DNA of 64,000 nucleotides from Quisquiliibacterium transsilvanicum (lineage in GTDB: Bacteria > Pseudomonadota > Gammaproteobacteria > Burkholderiales > Burkholderiaceae_E), in assembly GCF_014202215.1 (NCBI RefSeq), contig NZ_JACHGB010000001.1, positions 124,001 to 188,000 of the forward strand, given 5' to 3'. This document shows positions 56,714 to 64,000 of the stretch, in pieces (within the stretch, counting starts at the first letter, position 1; every line of letters begins with the position of its first letter). The notes under the pieces are model-generated. The model saw only the letters and a program-made list of their open reading frames with translations. It was not told the origin of the DNA and did not search any database. Position numbers and translations under genes: made by a program.

Positions 56714-59140
56714 GTGACCCAAAAAACCTGGGTGCTCCCCACCCGAGAGGAAATTCTCGGGGCCCTGCGCGAAGCGGATGGACCGTTGACGCCGCAGGAA
56801 CTCGCGCTGCTGCTCGAAGTGCCGGCGGATCAGTTCGACATCCTGGGCAAGCGGCTCGGCGCGATGGAACGCGACGGACAGCTGATGCCCAACCGCAAGG
56901 GGGTGCTGCTGCTGGCGAGCAAGCTCGACTTCGTGGCTGGCCGCATCCAGGGCCATCGCGACGGCTTCGGCTTCCTCATCCCGGACGCGGGTGGCGCCGA
57001 CATGTTCCTGCCGCCTCGCGAGATGCAGAAGGCGATGCATGGCGATCGCGTGCTGGTCAAGCGCGTGGGCTTCGATTCGCGCGGCCGGCCCGAGGGCAAG
57101 ATCGTCGAGGTCACCGAGCGCGCGCACCCGAAGCTGGTGGGGCGCTTCCTCTCGGAGCGCGGCGTCACCATCGTGGTGCCCGAGGACCAGAGGATCAAGC
57201 ACGACATCCTGATCCCGCCCGGCGAGTCGCGCCACGCGCAGCCAGGGCAGGTGGTCACCGTGGAGATCACCGATCCGCCGTCGCGTCACGCGGCGCCGAT
57301 CGGCCGCGTGGTCGAAGTGCTCGGCGCGATCGACGACCCCGGCATGGAGATCGAGATCGCGGTGCGCAAGTTCGCCGTGCCGCACGAGTTCGGCGAGGCG
57401 GCGCTGGAAGTCGCGGAGAAGCTGCCTGCGACGGTGCGTCCGGCGGACCTGAAGGGCAGAGTGGACTTGCGCGACGTGCCGCTGGTCACCATCGACGGTG
57501 AGGATGCGCGCGACTTCGACGACGCGGTCTACTGCGAGCCTTTCGGCGAAGGGCGCGGTGCGGGCTTCCGGCTGATCGTCGCGATCGCCGATGTGTCGCA
57601 CTACGTGCGCCCGCGCGATCCGATCGACCGCGAGGCCACGCTGCGCTCCACCTCCGTCTACTTTCCGCGCCGCGTCATTCCGATGCTGCCGGAGAAGCTC
57701 TCCAACGGGCTGTGTTCGCTGAACCCGCATGTCGACCGCCTGGTGCTCGTCTGCGACCTGATCATCAACGGACGCGGCCAGATCAAGGCCTACCAGTTCT
57801 ACGAGGCGGTGATGCACTCCGCCGCGCGTCTCACCTACGAGGAGGTCTGGGGCATTCTGTCCGGCCGCGATGCGCTCGCCATCCGCAACCGGGCAGCGCT
57901 GGTGCCGCAGCTGCAGCACCTGCACGACGCCTACCGGGTGCTGGCGAAGGCGCGCGAAGGCCGGGGCGCGATGGACTTCGACACCGTCGAGACGAAGATC
58001 GTCTGCGACGCCGCGGGCCGCATCGAGCGCATCGAGCCGCGCACCCGCAACGAGGCGCACCGGCTGATCGAGGAGTGCATGCTGGCGGCGAACGTCTGCG
58101 CCGGCGACTTCATGAAGCGCAGCCGCCACCCCGGCCTGTACCGGGTCCACGAAGGCCCCACGGTCGACCGCTTGCGCAACCTGCGCGAGTTCCTGCGCTC
58201 GGTGGCGCTGTCGCTGGGCGGCGGCGAGGATCCGACCCCGCGCGACTACGCCGTGCTGGCAGCGCAGGTGAAGGGACGCCCGGACGCGCAGCTGCTTCAG
58301 ACCATGATGCTGCGCTCGATGCAGCAGGCGGTGTACTCGCCGCACAACGCGGGCCACTTCGGGCTGGCCTACGAGGTCTACACGCACTTCACCTCGCCGA
58401 TCCGGCGCTACCCGGACCTGCTCACGCATCGCGTCATCAAGGCGCTGCTGCTCGGCGAGCGCTTCCTGGTTCCGCCGGTGCGGCCGCCCGAGGACGATTT
58501 CGACGCGGTGCCGCCGGCGCGCTCGCGGGCGCGCCCTGCGGAGGCGACCGTCGCAGCGGTGCAGGCGTCGATCGAGACCTGGGAGCAGTACGGCATCCTC
58601 TGCTCGGCGAACGAGCGCCGCGCGGACGACGCCTCGCGCGACGTCGAGGCCTGGCTCAAGTGCCAGTTCATGCGCGAGCGGGTCGGCGAGCAGTTCGCTG
58701 GCCGGGTGACCGGGGTTGCGCCGTTCGGCGTGTTCGTCACGCTCGACGATCTGTACGTGGATGGGCTGGTGCACGTCTCCGAGCTTGGCAGCGAGTACTT
58801 CCAGTACAGCGAATCGGCGCACGAGCTGCGCGGCGAGCGCACCGGCCGCCGCTTCCGCCTCACCGACGAGCTCCACGTGCAGGTTTCCAGGGTCGACCTG
58901 GAGGCCAGGCGCATCGAGTTCCGGCCGGTGCAGCGCCTCGGTTACCGCGAGGTGGTCGCGGCCGGCGCCGGCGCCAAGGGCGGTGCGCCGACGCCGCCGC
59001 GGAAGGCGGCAGCGCCGAAGACCGATGAAGCCCGCCGGGCGAGCGAGTCGCGCCACGAGGGCCGCAAGACCAAGCCCGCGCCTGCCGAGGCTCAGAAACG
59101 TGGTGGCGCGGCCAAGCGCAAGCGCCGCCGCCAGGGATGA
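56714..59140 (+). CDS. rnr: Ribonuclease R
   Basis: The 808-residue exoribonuclease has an N-terminal winged helix (REEILGALREADGPLTPQELALLLEV), two cold-shock domains, the RNB catalytic domain (TIDGEDARDFDDAVYCE, MLPEKLSNGLCSLNPHVDRL, HFTSPIRRYPDLLTHR), an S1 domain (GRVTGVAPFGVFVTLDDLYVDGLVHVSEL) and a lysine-rich tail. It degrades structured RNA 3' to 5'. GTG 56714 is preferred (MTQKTWVLPTREE); a TTG at 56627 would add 29 residues overlapping the tRNA promoter region. It is followed by rlmB after 16 bases, the conserved rnr-rlmB pair. Confidence 0.95.
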   Translation: MTQKTWVLPTREEILGALREADGPLTPQELALLLEVPADQFDILGKRLGAMERDGQLMPNRKGVLLLASKLDFVAGRIQGHRDGFGFLIPDAGGADMFLPPREMQKAMHGDRVLVKRVGFDSRGRPEGKIVEVTERAHPKLVGRFLSERGVTIVVPEDQRIKHDILIPPGESRHAQPGQVVTVEITDPPSRHAAPIGRVVEVLGAIDDPGMEIEIAVRKFAVPHEFGEAALEVAEKLPATVRPADLKGRVDLRDVPLVTIDGEDARDFDDAVYCEPFGEGRGAGFRLIVAIADVSHYVRPRDPIDREATLRSTSVYFPRRVIPMLPEKLSNGLCSLNPHVDRLVLVCDLIINGRGQIKAYQFYEAVMHSAARLTYEEVWGILSGRDALAIRNRAALVPQLQHLHDAYRVLAKAREGRGAMDFDTVETKIVCDAAGRIERIEPRTRNEAHRLIEECMLAANVCAGDFMKRSRHPGLYRVHEGPTVDRLRNLREFLRSVALSLGGGEDPTPRDYAVLAAQVKGRPDAQLLQTMMLRSMQQAVYSPHNAGHFGLAYEVYTHFTSPIRRYPDLLTHRVIKALLLGERFLVPPVRPPEDDFDAVPPARSRARPAEATVAAVQASIETWEQYGILCSANERRADDASRDVEAWLKCQFMRERVGEQFAGRVTGVAPFGVFVTLDDLYVDGLVHVSELGSEYFQYSESAHELRGERTGRRFRLTDELHVQVSRVDLEARRIEFRPVQRLGYREVVAAGAGAKGGAPTPPRKAAAPKTDEARRASESRHEGRKTKPAPAEAQKRGGAAKRKRRRQG

Positions 59141-59156
59141 AACGACAAGGACCTCA

Positions 59157-59900
59157 ATGCTGATCCATGGTTTCCACGCCGTAGCCGCGCGCCTGAAGCG
59201 CGGCGCCGAAGGCATCACCGAGCTTTACGTCGCCGTCGGCCGCGATGATCCGCGGCTGCGCGACCTCATCCGGGTGGCCGAGCGCCTGGGCATCCGGCCA
59301 AGCCAGGTCGACATGGCCAGGCTCGAGCGGCTGGCCCCCGGTCGCCGTCACCAGGGCGTCGTGATGTTCGCCGAGGGGTCCGCGCCGGTGGTCGACCTCG
59401 ACGAGCTGCTCGACAGCGTCGACAAGCCGCTGCTGCTGCTGCTCGACGGAGTCACTGATCCCCGCAACCTTGGCGCCTGCCTGCGGGTGGCCGACGGCGC
59501 GGGTGCGCATGCGGTGGTGGCGCCCAAGGACCATTCCTGTCCGCTCACCGAGGTGGCGATCCAGACCTCCTCGGGCGCTGCGGAGAGCATTCCCTACGTG
59601 CTGGTCACCAATCTCGCGCGCACCATCGAGGAGCTGCAGGAACGCGGCGTCTGGGTGATCGGCACCGCCGACGAGGCCACGTCCACGTTGTACGAAGAGC
59701 CGATCCCCGAATCGGTGGCCTGGGTGCTGGGCGCCGAGGGCAAGGGCCTGCGCCGTCTGGTGCGCGAGCGCTGCGACGCGCTGGTGAAGATCCCGATGGC
59801 CGGGCAGGTCAGCAGCCTGAACGTGTCGGTGGCGGCCGGGGTGGTGCTGTACGAGACCGTTCGCCAGACGCGGCTGCAGCGGCCGCAGCCGGCCGGCTAA
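59157..59900 (+). CDS. rlmB: 23S rRNA (guanosine(2251)-2'-O)-methyltransferase
   Basis: The 247-residue SPOUT methyltransferase has an N-terminal L30e-like substrate domain (IHGFHAVAARLK) and a trefoil-knot domain with LDGVTDPRNLGACLRVADGAGA, WVLGAEGKGLRRLVRERCD and IPMAGQVSSLNVSVAAGVVLYE, which are motifs 1 to 3. It methylates G2251 in the P-loop of 23S rRNA. It lies directly downstream of rnr and converges on the nuclease gene with a gap of three bases. Confidence 0.96.
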   Translation: MLIHGFHAVAARLKRGAEGITELYVAVGRDDPRLRDLIRVAERLGIRPSQVDMARLERLAPGRRHQGVVMFAEGSAPVVDLDELLDSVDKPLLLLLDGVTDPRNLGACLRVADGAGAHAVVAPKDHSCPLTEVAIQTSSGAAESIPYVLVTNLARTIEELQERGVWVIGTADEATSTLYEEPIPESVAWVLGAEGKGLRRLVRERCDALVKIPMAGQVSSLNVSVAAGVVLYETVRQTRLQRPQPAG

Positions 59901-59903
59901 GGC

Positions 59904-60602
59904 TTAGCGCTGGCGCTGGCGCCGGCGCTGCTCCCAGGGCGGCAGGGGCTCTTCTTCGCGCCACAGGCCGAGCGCAGCTTCGCGAGCCCTGGCCTCGGCG
60001 CGCGAGTATGCGCGGCGGACCGCGGGTTCCTGCTCGGACTGGTAGCGGCGGAAGAACCAGGCCAGCCCGGCCTGCAGCTGCGCCAGTGCGATGTCCGTGT
60101 CGCCGTCGAGCACCCGCGCGACCCGGCGCCCGTAGCGGTCGATCTTGCGCACCTCGAGCCTGAGGCTGCGCTCGCGCAGCAGGCCGGCGAGATGCCGCCT
60201 GGAGACGTCGGCGAAGGGCTGTCCCTTCTCGGGCGCATCGATGCCTTCGATGCGGATGCGCAGCTTCTGTCCGTCGCCGGTGCGCAGGATGAAGGAGTCG
60301 CCGTCCTGCACGGCGATCGATTCGCCTTCGAGCACGGCTTCGACCCGGGCGACGCGGGAAAGGTCGACGCCCGGCGCTTCGGTGGCGAACGCTTCGATCG
60401 GGATCGGCGCCTCGATGCGGGCGGGGGCGCCGAGGCGGACGGGCGAGTCCGCGAGGGCCGCTGCGAGCGGTGCCAGGGCGCCGGCCAGCGCAATGGCGCC
60501 AGCCAGCAGGATGGGCAGCACCGGCCGCGTGGCGACCGCGGGAAGCGTGTCGATCGCCGACGCGATCCCGTTCACGGCGCGGTTGCGCGCGGGCCGGCGC
60601 AT
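59904..60602 (-). CDS. Membrane-anchored or secreted thermonuclease-like (SNase) protein
   Basis: The 232-residue protein has an N-terminal basic stretch and a hydrophobic helix at about residues 28-50 ending with ALADS, consistent with a signal peptide or anchor. A staphylococcal-nuclease-like domain follows (DGDSFILRTGDGQKLRIRIEGIDAPEKGQPFADVSRRHLAGLL, KIDRYGRRVARV, AQLQAGLAWFFRRY, EARAREAALGLW). The catalytic Arg, Glu and Arg positions are plausibly present in RIRIEGIDAPE and DRYGRRVARV. It should cleave nucleic acid outside the cytoplasm. ATG 60602 shares a base with the dehydrogenase stop, so the two are coupled. Confidence 0.85.
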   Translation of the reverse strand: MRRPARNRAVNGIASAIDTLPAVATRPVLPILLAGAIALAGALAPLAAALADSPVRLGAPARIEAPIPIEAFATEAPGVDLSRVARVEAVLEGESIAVQDGDSFILRTGDGQKLRIRIEGIDAPEKGQPFADVSRRHLAGLLRERSLRLEVRKIDRYGRRVARVLDGDTDIALAQLQAGLAWFFRRYQSEQEPAVRRAYSRAEARAREAALGLWREEEPLPPWEQRRRQRQR

Positions 60603-61594
60603 CAGCCGTGCGAGCAGCGCAGCACTGCGGCGCCCACCTGCCGCCCTGCGCGCAGGTCGTCCAGCGCCTGCCTTGCAGCGGCCAGCGGCACTTCGGTGAG
60701 CTCGGTGCGCAGCTTCGCCTGGCCGGCAATGCGCAGGAACTCCTCGCCGTCGGCGCGCGTGAGGTTCGCCACCGAGCGCACGCAGCGCTCGCCCCAGAGC
60801 AGGGCGTAGGGGAAGGACGGAATGTCGCTCATGTGGATGCCGGCGCACACCACCGTGCCGCCGGGCGCAAGCACGCGCAGCGCGGCGGGCACCAGCGAAC
60901 CGACGGGCGCGAAGATGATCGCTGCGTCCAACGGCTGCGGGCCGGACTCGTCCGAACCTCCGGCCCAGGCGGCGCCGAGCCGGCGCGCGAAGGCCTGGGC
61001 GGCGGTGTCGCCGGGGCGGGTGTAGGCGTACACCTCGCGGCCCTGGCGCCCGGCCACCTGGGCGACCAGGTGGGCCGCTGCGCCGAAGCCATAGATGCCG
61101 AGCCGGCGCGCCTCGCCGGCCATCTTCAGCGCGCGGTAGCCGATCAGTCCGGCGCACAGCAGGGGCGCGGCCTCGAGGTCGTCGTAGAGCGCGGGCAGCA
61201 CGAAGCAGAAGCGCTCGTCGGCCACCGCCTGCTCGGCGTAGCCGCCGTCGAGCTGGTAGCCGGTGAAACGCGCCTGCGGGCAGAGATTCTCGCGGCCCGA
61301 CCGGCACCACGCGCACTCGCCGCAGGTCATCCCCAGCCAGGGCACGCCGACCCGCTGCCCGATCGCGAAGCGCGTGGCGCCCGGGCCGAGCGCCTCGACG
61401 ATTCCGACGATCTCGTGACCGGGAACCACGGGGCGCTTCGGGGACTCGAGCTCGCCGTCGACGACGTGCAAATCGGTGCGGCAGACGCCGCAGGTGCGCA
61501 CTGCAAGGCGCAGCTGGCCGGGCCCGGGGACGGGCGCCGGGAGCTCGCGCGCGGCCAACTCCCCGGGCCGGCCCTCGAAGAGCATCGCTCGCAT
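60602..61594 (-). CDS. Zinc-dependent alcohol dehydrogenase
   Basis: The 330-residue medium-chain dehydrogenase has the catalytic zinc site Cys35 and His60-Glu61, the structural zinc set Cys91, Cys94, Cys97 and Cys105 (CGECAWCRSGRENLC), and a Rossmann segment LGIYGFGAAAHLVAQVA. It is shorter than most ADHs. GIHMSDIPSFPYALLWGERCVRSVANLTRAD is typical of the AdhP-like group with broad alcohol use. GGAGA precedes ATG 61594. It overlaps the nuclease gene by one base. The 208-base gap to the divergent glk holds an ACTATA (61638-61643, TATAGT on the minus strand) that may be its -10. Confidence 0.9.
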   Translation of the reverse strand: MRAMLFEGRPGELAARELPAPVPGPGQLRLAVRTCGVCRTDLHVVDGELESPKRPVVPGHEIVGIVEALGPGATRFAIGQRVGVPWLGMTCGECAWCRSGRENLCPQARFTGYQLDGGYAEQAVADERFCFVLPALYDDLEAAPLLCAGLIGYRALKMAGEARRLGIYGFGAAAHLVAQVAGRQGREVYAYTRPGDTAAQAFARRLGAAWAGGSDESGPQPLDAAIIFAPVGSLVPAALRVLAPGGTVVCAGIHMSDIPSFPYALLWGERCVRSVANLTRADGEEFLRIAGQAKLRTELTEVPLAAARQALDDLRAGRQVGAAVLRCSHG

Positions 61595-61752
61595 CGTCGT
61601 TCTCCAGTGCTGCGCCACCTCGTCCTCGCAGCGGCCGACTATAGCGGATCGGGGGCGCGTGGCCCGCGGCCTAAGGCGTGGGGACGAGGGCGCACGAATC
61701 CAGGCTGTGGCACAGTCCATCGCATCGGGAACCACGGAGCCAAGGAGCGGAA

Positions 61753-61806
61753 ATGCGGGATCGGCATGCGGCGCGTGCTGGCAGCGGGGCGCAGGCGCGC
61801 CGATGA
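61753..61806 (+). CDS. Possible 17-codon leader peptide coupled to glk
   Basis: AAGGAG at 61742-61747 sits at good spacing before an ATG at 61753 that opens the 17-codon frame MRDRHAARAGSGAQARR, whose TGA overlaps the glk ATG as ATGA. The glk start itself has no ribosome site. The arrangement suggests translational coupling or a regulatory leader. The peptide is rich in Arg and Ala and matches no family I know. Confidence 0.45.
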   Translation: MRDRHAARAGSGAQARR

Positions 61807-62939
61807 CCGGCCTGCTGCTGGGCGTGGATCTGGGCGGCACCAAGGGGCTGCTCGCACTGTTCGAGCCGGGCGCATCGCGGCCGCTGCTGCAGCAGCGCTA
61901 CGCATGCGCGGAATTCGACGGTTTCGAGCCGATGCTGGGGCGCTTCCTGGACGAGGCCGCAGCTCAGCTCGGGCCGCTGGCGGCGCGGCCGGCAGCGGCC
62001 TGCATCGGCCTGGCCGGGCCGGTGGCCGGGCGACGGGCGACGCTGACCAACCTGCCTTGGACGCTGGACGCCGAGGGCCTGCGGCGGCGCTTCGCGCTCG
62101 GGCCGGTCCGGCTCGTCAACGACTTCGCCGCTGCCGCTGCCGGCGTCGCCAGCCTCGACGCGGATGGCGTGCGCACTCTGCAGGCTGGCGCGCCGATTGC
62201 CGATGCGCCGCGGGTGATCCTCGGGCCAGGCACCGGCTTGGGCGCAGCGACGATGTTCCCGGTGGGCAGCCGCTGGCGGATCGCCGGCGGCGAGGGCGGG
62301 CACCTGGGGCTCGCCCCGCGCAGCGAGCTCGAGGTAGAGCTGTGGCGCTGGCTGCATGCCCGGCATCGCGGCCGCGTGAGCGCCGAGCGGGTGCTCTGCG
62401 GCCCCGGCCTGGCGGATCTCTACCGATTCCTGGCCGAGCGAAGCGGCAGCGGCGCGCACGACCCGCTGCTGGCCGCGGACGATCCGGCGGCGGCGGTCTC
62501 GACTGCGGCGCTGGCGTCTTCGCCGGGAGCCGAGCCGGGAGCCATGCCGGGAGCCATGCCGGGAGCCATGCCGGGAGCCGCTTCCGCCGCGCGTCCGGTT
62601 GCGCAGCCGAGCGAGGACGCCTGCGCGGACGCCGCCCCCGTGCGCGCCCGCGCGACCCAGGCGTTGGACCTGTTCGCTTCGATGCTCGGCGCCTTCGCGG
62701 GCGACCTGGCGCTGCTGAGCTTGCCGCGGGCCGGTCTCTACCTGGCCGGCGGCGTTGCGCCACGGATCATGGACGCGCGGCGCGGCGCGTGCTTCCTGGC
62801 GGGCTTCGGCGACAAGGGCCGGCACGCGGGGCTGATGGCGGGCGTGCCGGTGCGGCTGGTCACCGATCCCGCGCTCGGAGTGCTGGGCGCGGGCGTACTG
62901 GCTTCCGGGCAGGCGAGGGTGCTGGGCAGCGGGCGCTGA
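61803..62939 (+). CDS. glk: Glucokinase with repeat insertion
   Basis: The 378-residue Glk-family kinase phosphorylates glucose with ATP. GVDLGGTKGLLALFE is the phosphate loop, LVNDFAAAAAGVASLD contains the catalytic aspartate, and GPGTGLGAATMF and GGEGGHLGLAPRS follow. Compared with a usual length of about 320-340, it carries an insertion at about residues 235-275, before TQALDLFASMLGAFAGDLALL, with GAMP repeats. The C-terminal FLAGFGDKGRHAGLMAGVPVRLVTDP is typical. Together with pfkA and glgC it fits sugar entry and glycogen metabolism. Confidence 0.92.
   Translation: MTGLLLGVDLGGTKGLLALFEPGASRPLLQQRYACAEFDGFEPMLGRFLDEAAAQLGPLAARPAAACIGLAGPVAGRRATLTNLPWTLDAEGLRRRFALGPVRLVNDFAAAAAGVASLDADGVRTLQAGAPIADAPRVILGPGTGLGAATMFPVGSRWRIAGGEGGHLGLAPRSELEVELWRWLHARHRGRVSAERVLCGPGLADLYRFLAERSGSGAHDPLLAADDPAAAVSTAALASSPGAEPGAMPGAMPGAMPGAASAARPVAQPSEDACADAAPVRARATQALDLFASMLGAFAGDLALLSLPRAGLYLAGGVAPRIMDARRGACFLAGFGDKGRHAGLMAGVPVRLVTDPALGVLGAGVLASGQARVLGSGR
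62523..62582 (+). repeat. Five 12-bp in-frame repeats in glk
   Basis: Five consecutive units, ccgggagccatg three times flanked by two variants, encode a PGAE/PGAM run within the glk insertion. The middle three are identical. Confidence 0.9.
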
Positions 62940-63073
62940 GCCGCGGCCGCGCGTGCTTTTCTCAACGCTGCCGTCATCCGGATCGGGTACGCTCCGAAAT
63001 GGAGGAGGGCGCGCGAGCTTCCGCGCATCCGGATCGCGGCTGCGCGCCGCTGCACGCTTCGGAGAACCGTCGG

Positions 63074-64000
63074 ATGGACGAAGGCATGCGGGTCAGGCGC
63101 GGCGGACGCGCCGACGAAGGGGTGCGTTTCGCAAGCGAGCTGACGCGCGACGCTTACGCGATGGTGCTGGCCGGGGGACGGGGCAGCCGCCTGCATCAGC
63201 TCACCGACTGGCGGGCGAAGCCGGCCGTGCCCTTCGCCGGCAAGTTCAGGATCATCGACTTCACGCTGTCGAACTGCGTCAACTCCGGCGTGCGGCAGAT
63301 CGGCGTGGCCACCCAGTACAAGGCGCAGAGCCTGATCCGCCACCTGCAGCGCGCCTGGAGCTTCCTCGACGGCCGCTTCGGCGATTTCGTCGACATCATG
63401 CCGGCCCAGCAGCAGGTCGAGCAGAACTGGTACCAGGGCACTGCCGATGCGGTCTACCAGAACCTGGGCGCGATCCGCGAGGCGCGGCCGCGCCGCGTGC
63501 TGGTGCTGTCGGGCGATCACGTCTACAAGATGAACTACGAGAAGCTGCTCGCCTTCCACGACCGCAAGTGCGCGGACATCACGGTGGCCTGCGTCGAGGT
63601 GCCGCTGGCGCAGGCGAGCGCCTTCGGCGTGATGAGCGTCGGCGCCGACTGGCGGATCGACGCGTTCACCGAAAAGCCGGCATCGCCCGCGCCGATGCCC
63701 GGCCGGCCGGACACCGCGCTGGTCAACATGGGTGTGTACGTGTTCAGCGCCGACTTCCTGTACGAGCAGCTCGAGCGCGACGCCGCCGATCCCGGCTCTT
63801 CGCACGACTTCGGCCACGATCTCATCCCGCATGCGGTGCGCCACCATCGCGCCTACGCGCAGCCCTTCTCCGAGAGCTTCGCCGGCGCGCCGGGCTCGCT
63901 TCCCTACTGGCGCGACGTGGGCACCATTGACGCCTTCTGGAGCGCGAACATGGAGCTCACCGGCATCACGCCCGAGTTGAACCTGTACGACGAGGACTGG
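63074..64000 (+). CDS. glgC: Glucose-1-phosphate adenylyltransferase (3' end outside window)
   Basis: The first 309 residues of ADP-glucose pyrophosphorylase are present: AMVLAGGRGSRLHQLTDWRAKPAVPFAGKFRIIDFTLSNC is the nucleotide loop and activator region, WYQGTADAVYQNL the substrate site, and GDHVYKMNYEKLLAFH and EKPASPAPMPGRPD follow as in E. coli GlgC. It makes ADP-glucose for glycogen. ATG 63074 is chosen for the GGAGAAC at 63061; an in-frame ATG at 62999 would add 25 residues. The gene continues beyond 64000. Confidence 0.95.
   Translation, partial: MDEGMRVRRGGRADEGVRFASELTRDAYAMVLAGGRGSRLHQLTDWRAKPAVPFAGKFRIIDFTLSNCVNSGVRQIGVATQYKAQSLIRHLQRAWSFLDGRFGDFVDIMPAQQQVEQNWYQGTADAVYQNLGAIREARPRRVLVLSGDHVYKMNYEKLLAFHDRKCADITVACVEVPLAQASAFGVMSVGADWRIDAFTEKPASPAPMPGRPDTALVNMGVYVFSADFLYEQLERDAADPGSSHDFGHDLIPHAVRHHRAYAQPFSESFAGAPGSLPYWRDVGTIDAFWSANMELTGITPELNLYDEDW

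Overview
The window is about 70% GC, densely coded and rich in 1-4 nt gene overlaps. The run ispG-hisS-yfgM-bamB-der-hfq-hflX-hflK-hflC-hisZ-purA, the nearby tRNA-Leu/rnr/rlmB, a Pil-Chp chemosensory operon and surE-pcm-nlpD all point to a betaproteobacterium, most likely Burkholderiales. I cannot name the genus. No rRNA, CRISPR array, prophage or insertion sequence is visible.

Layout. (1) 1-12.6 kb: two xanthine-dehydrogenase/CO-dehydrogenase-family molybdo-hydroxylase loci, both read leftward. The first has small, large and FAD subunits, a MoxR/CoxD ATPase and a CoxE-like VWA protein that runs off the left edge, with a divergent XdhC/CoxI maturation factor. The second has only small and large subunits. 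Between them lie a SAM methyltransferase and a divergent SARP/BTAD-type regulator. Both large subunits carry AYRGAGR rather than the AYxCSFR of true aerobic CO dehydrogenase, so the substrates are unknown. (2) 12.8-25 kb: phosphofructokinase, a NYN/OST-HTH protein, an overlapping acyl-CoA dehydrogenase pair, an orphan LuxR-type response regulator, dusA, a KefB-type antiporter with a DUF2069 protein, a YihY-family membrane protein, an alpha/beta hydrolase and an O-acetylhomoserine sulfhydrylase. (3) 25.3-32.7 kb: a compact Pil-Chp operon (pilG-H-I-J-chpA) whose parts depart from the textbook versions. PilG is very long and holds an 18-bp minisatellite, PilJ has almost no periplasmic part, and ChpA is short. 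(4) 32.7-38.4 kb: CBS protein, surE-pcm-nlpD (rpoS does not follow), a 3'-5' exonuclease, rlmD and cinA. (5) 38.6-42 kb: a Bax-inhibitor-1-like protein, ndk, rlmN and the pilus lipoprotein pilW. (6) 42-59.9 kb: rodZ and the conserved housekeeping chain listed above, then a phosphoribosyltransferase, an opposing tRNA-Leu(CAG) with clear promoter and terminator, rnr and rlmB. (7) 59.9-64 kb: a thermonuclease-like protein and a zinc alcohol dehydrogenase (leftward), then glk and the start of glgC (rightward).

How the genes work together. IspG, HisS, HisZ, PurA and the PRPP-fold protein cover isoprenoid, histidine and purine metabolism. Hfq, HflX, RNase R, RlmB, RlmD, RlmN and DusA handle RNA and ribosomes. 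YfgM and BamB serve envelope assembly and HflKC membrane-protease control. PilW and Pil-Chp serve twitching motility. Glk, Pfk and GlgC link sugar entry, glycolysis and glycogen.

Points most worth a second look: the FAD-subunit-less second molybdo-hydroxylase locus; the unusual Pil-Chp components; in-frame 12-18 bp tandem repeats in the linkers of several unrelated genes; an apparent CTG start for hflX; a 17-codon leader coupled to glk; the absence of rpoS after nlpD; and several strong GC-rich hairpins without U-tracts between housekeeping genes.
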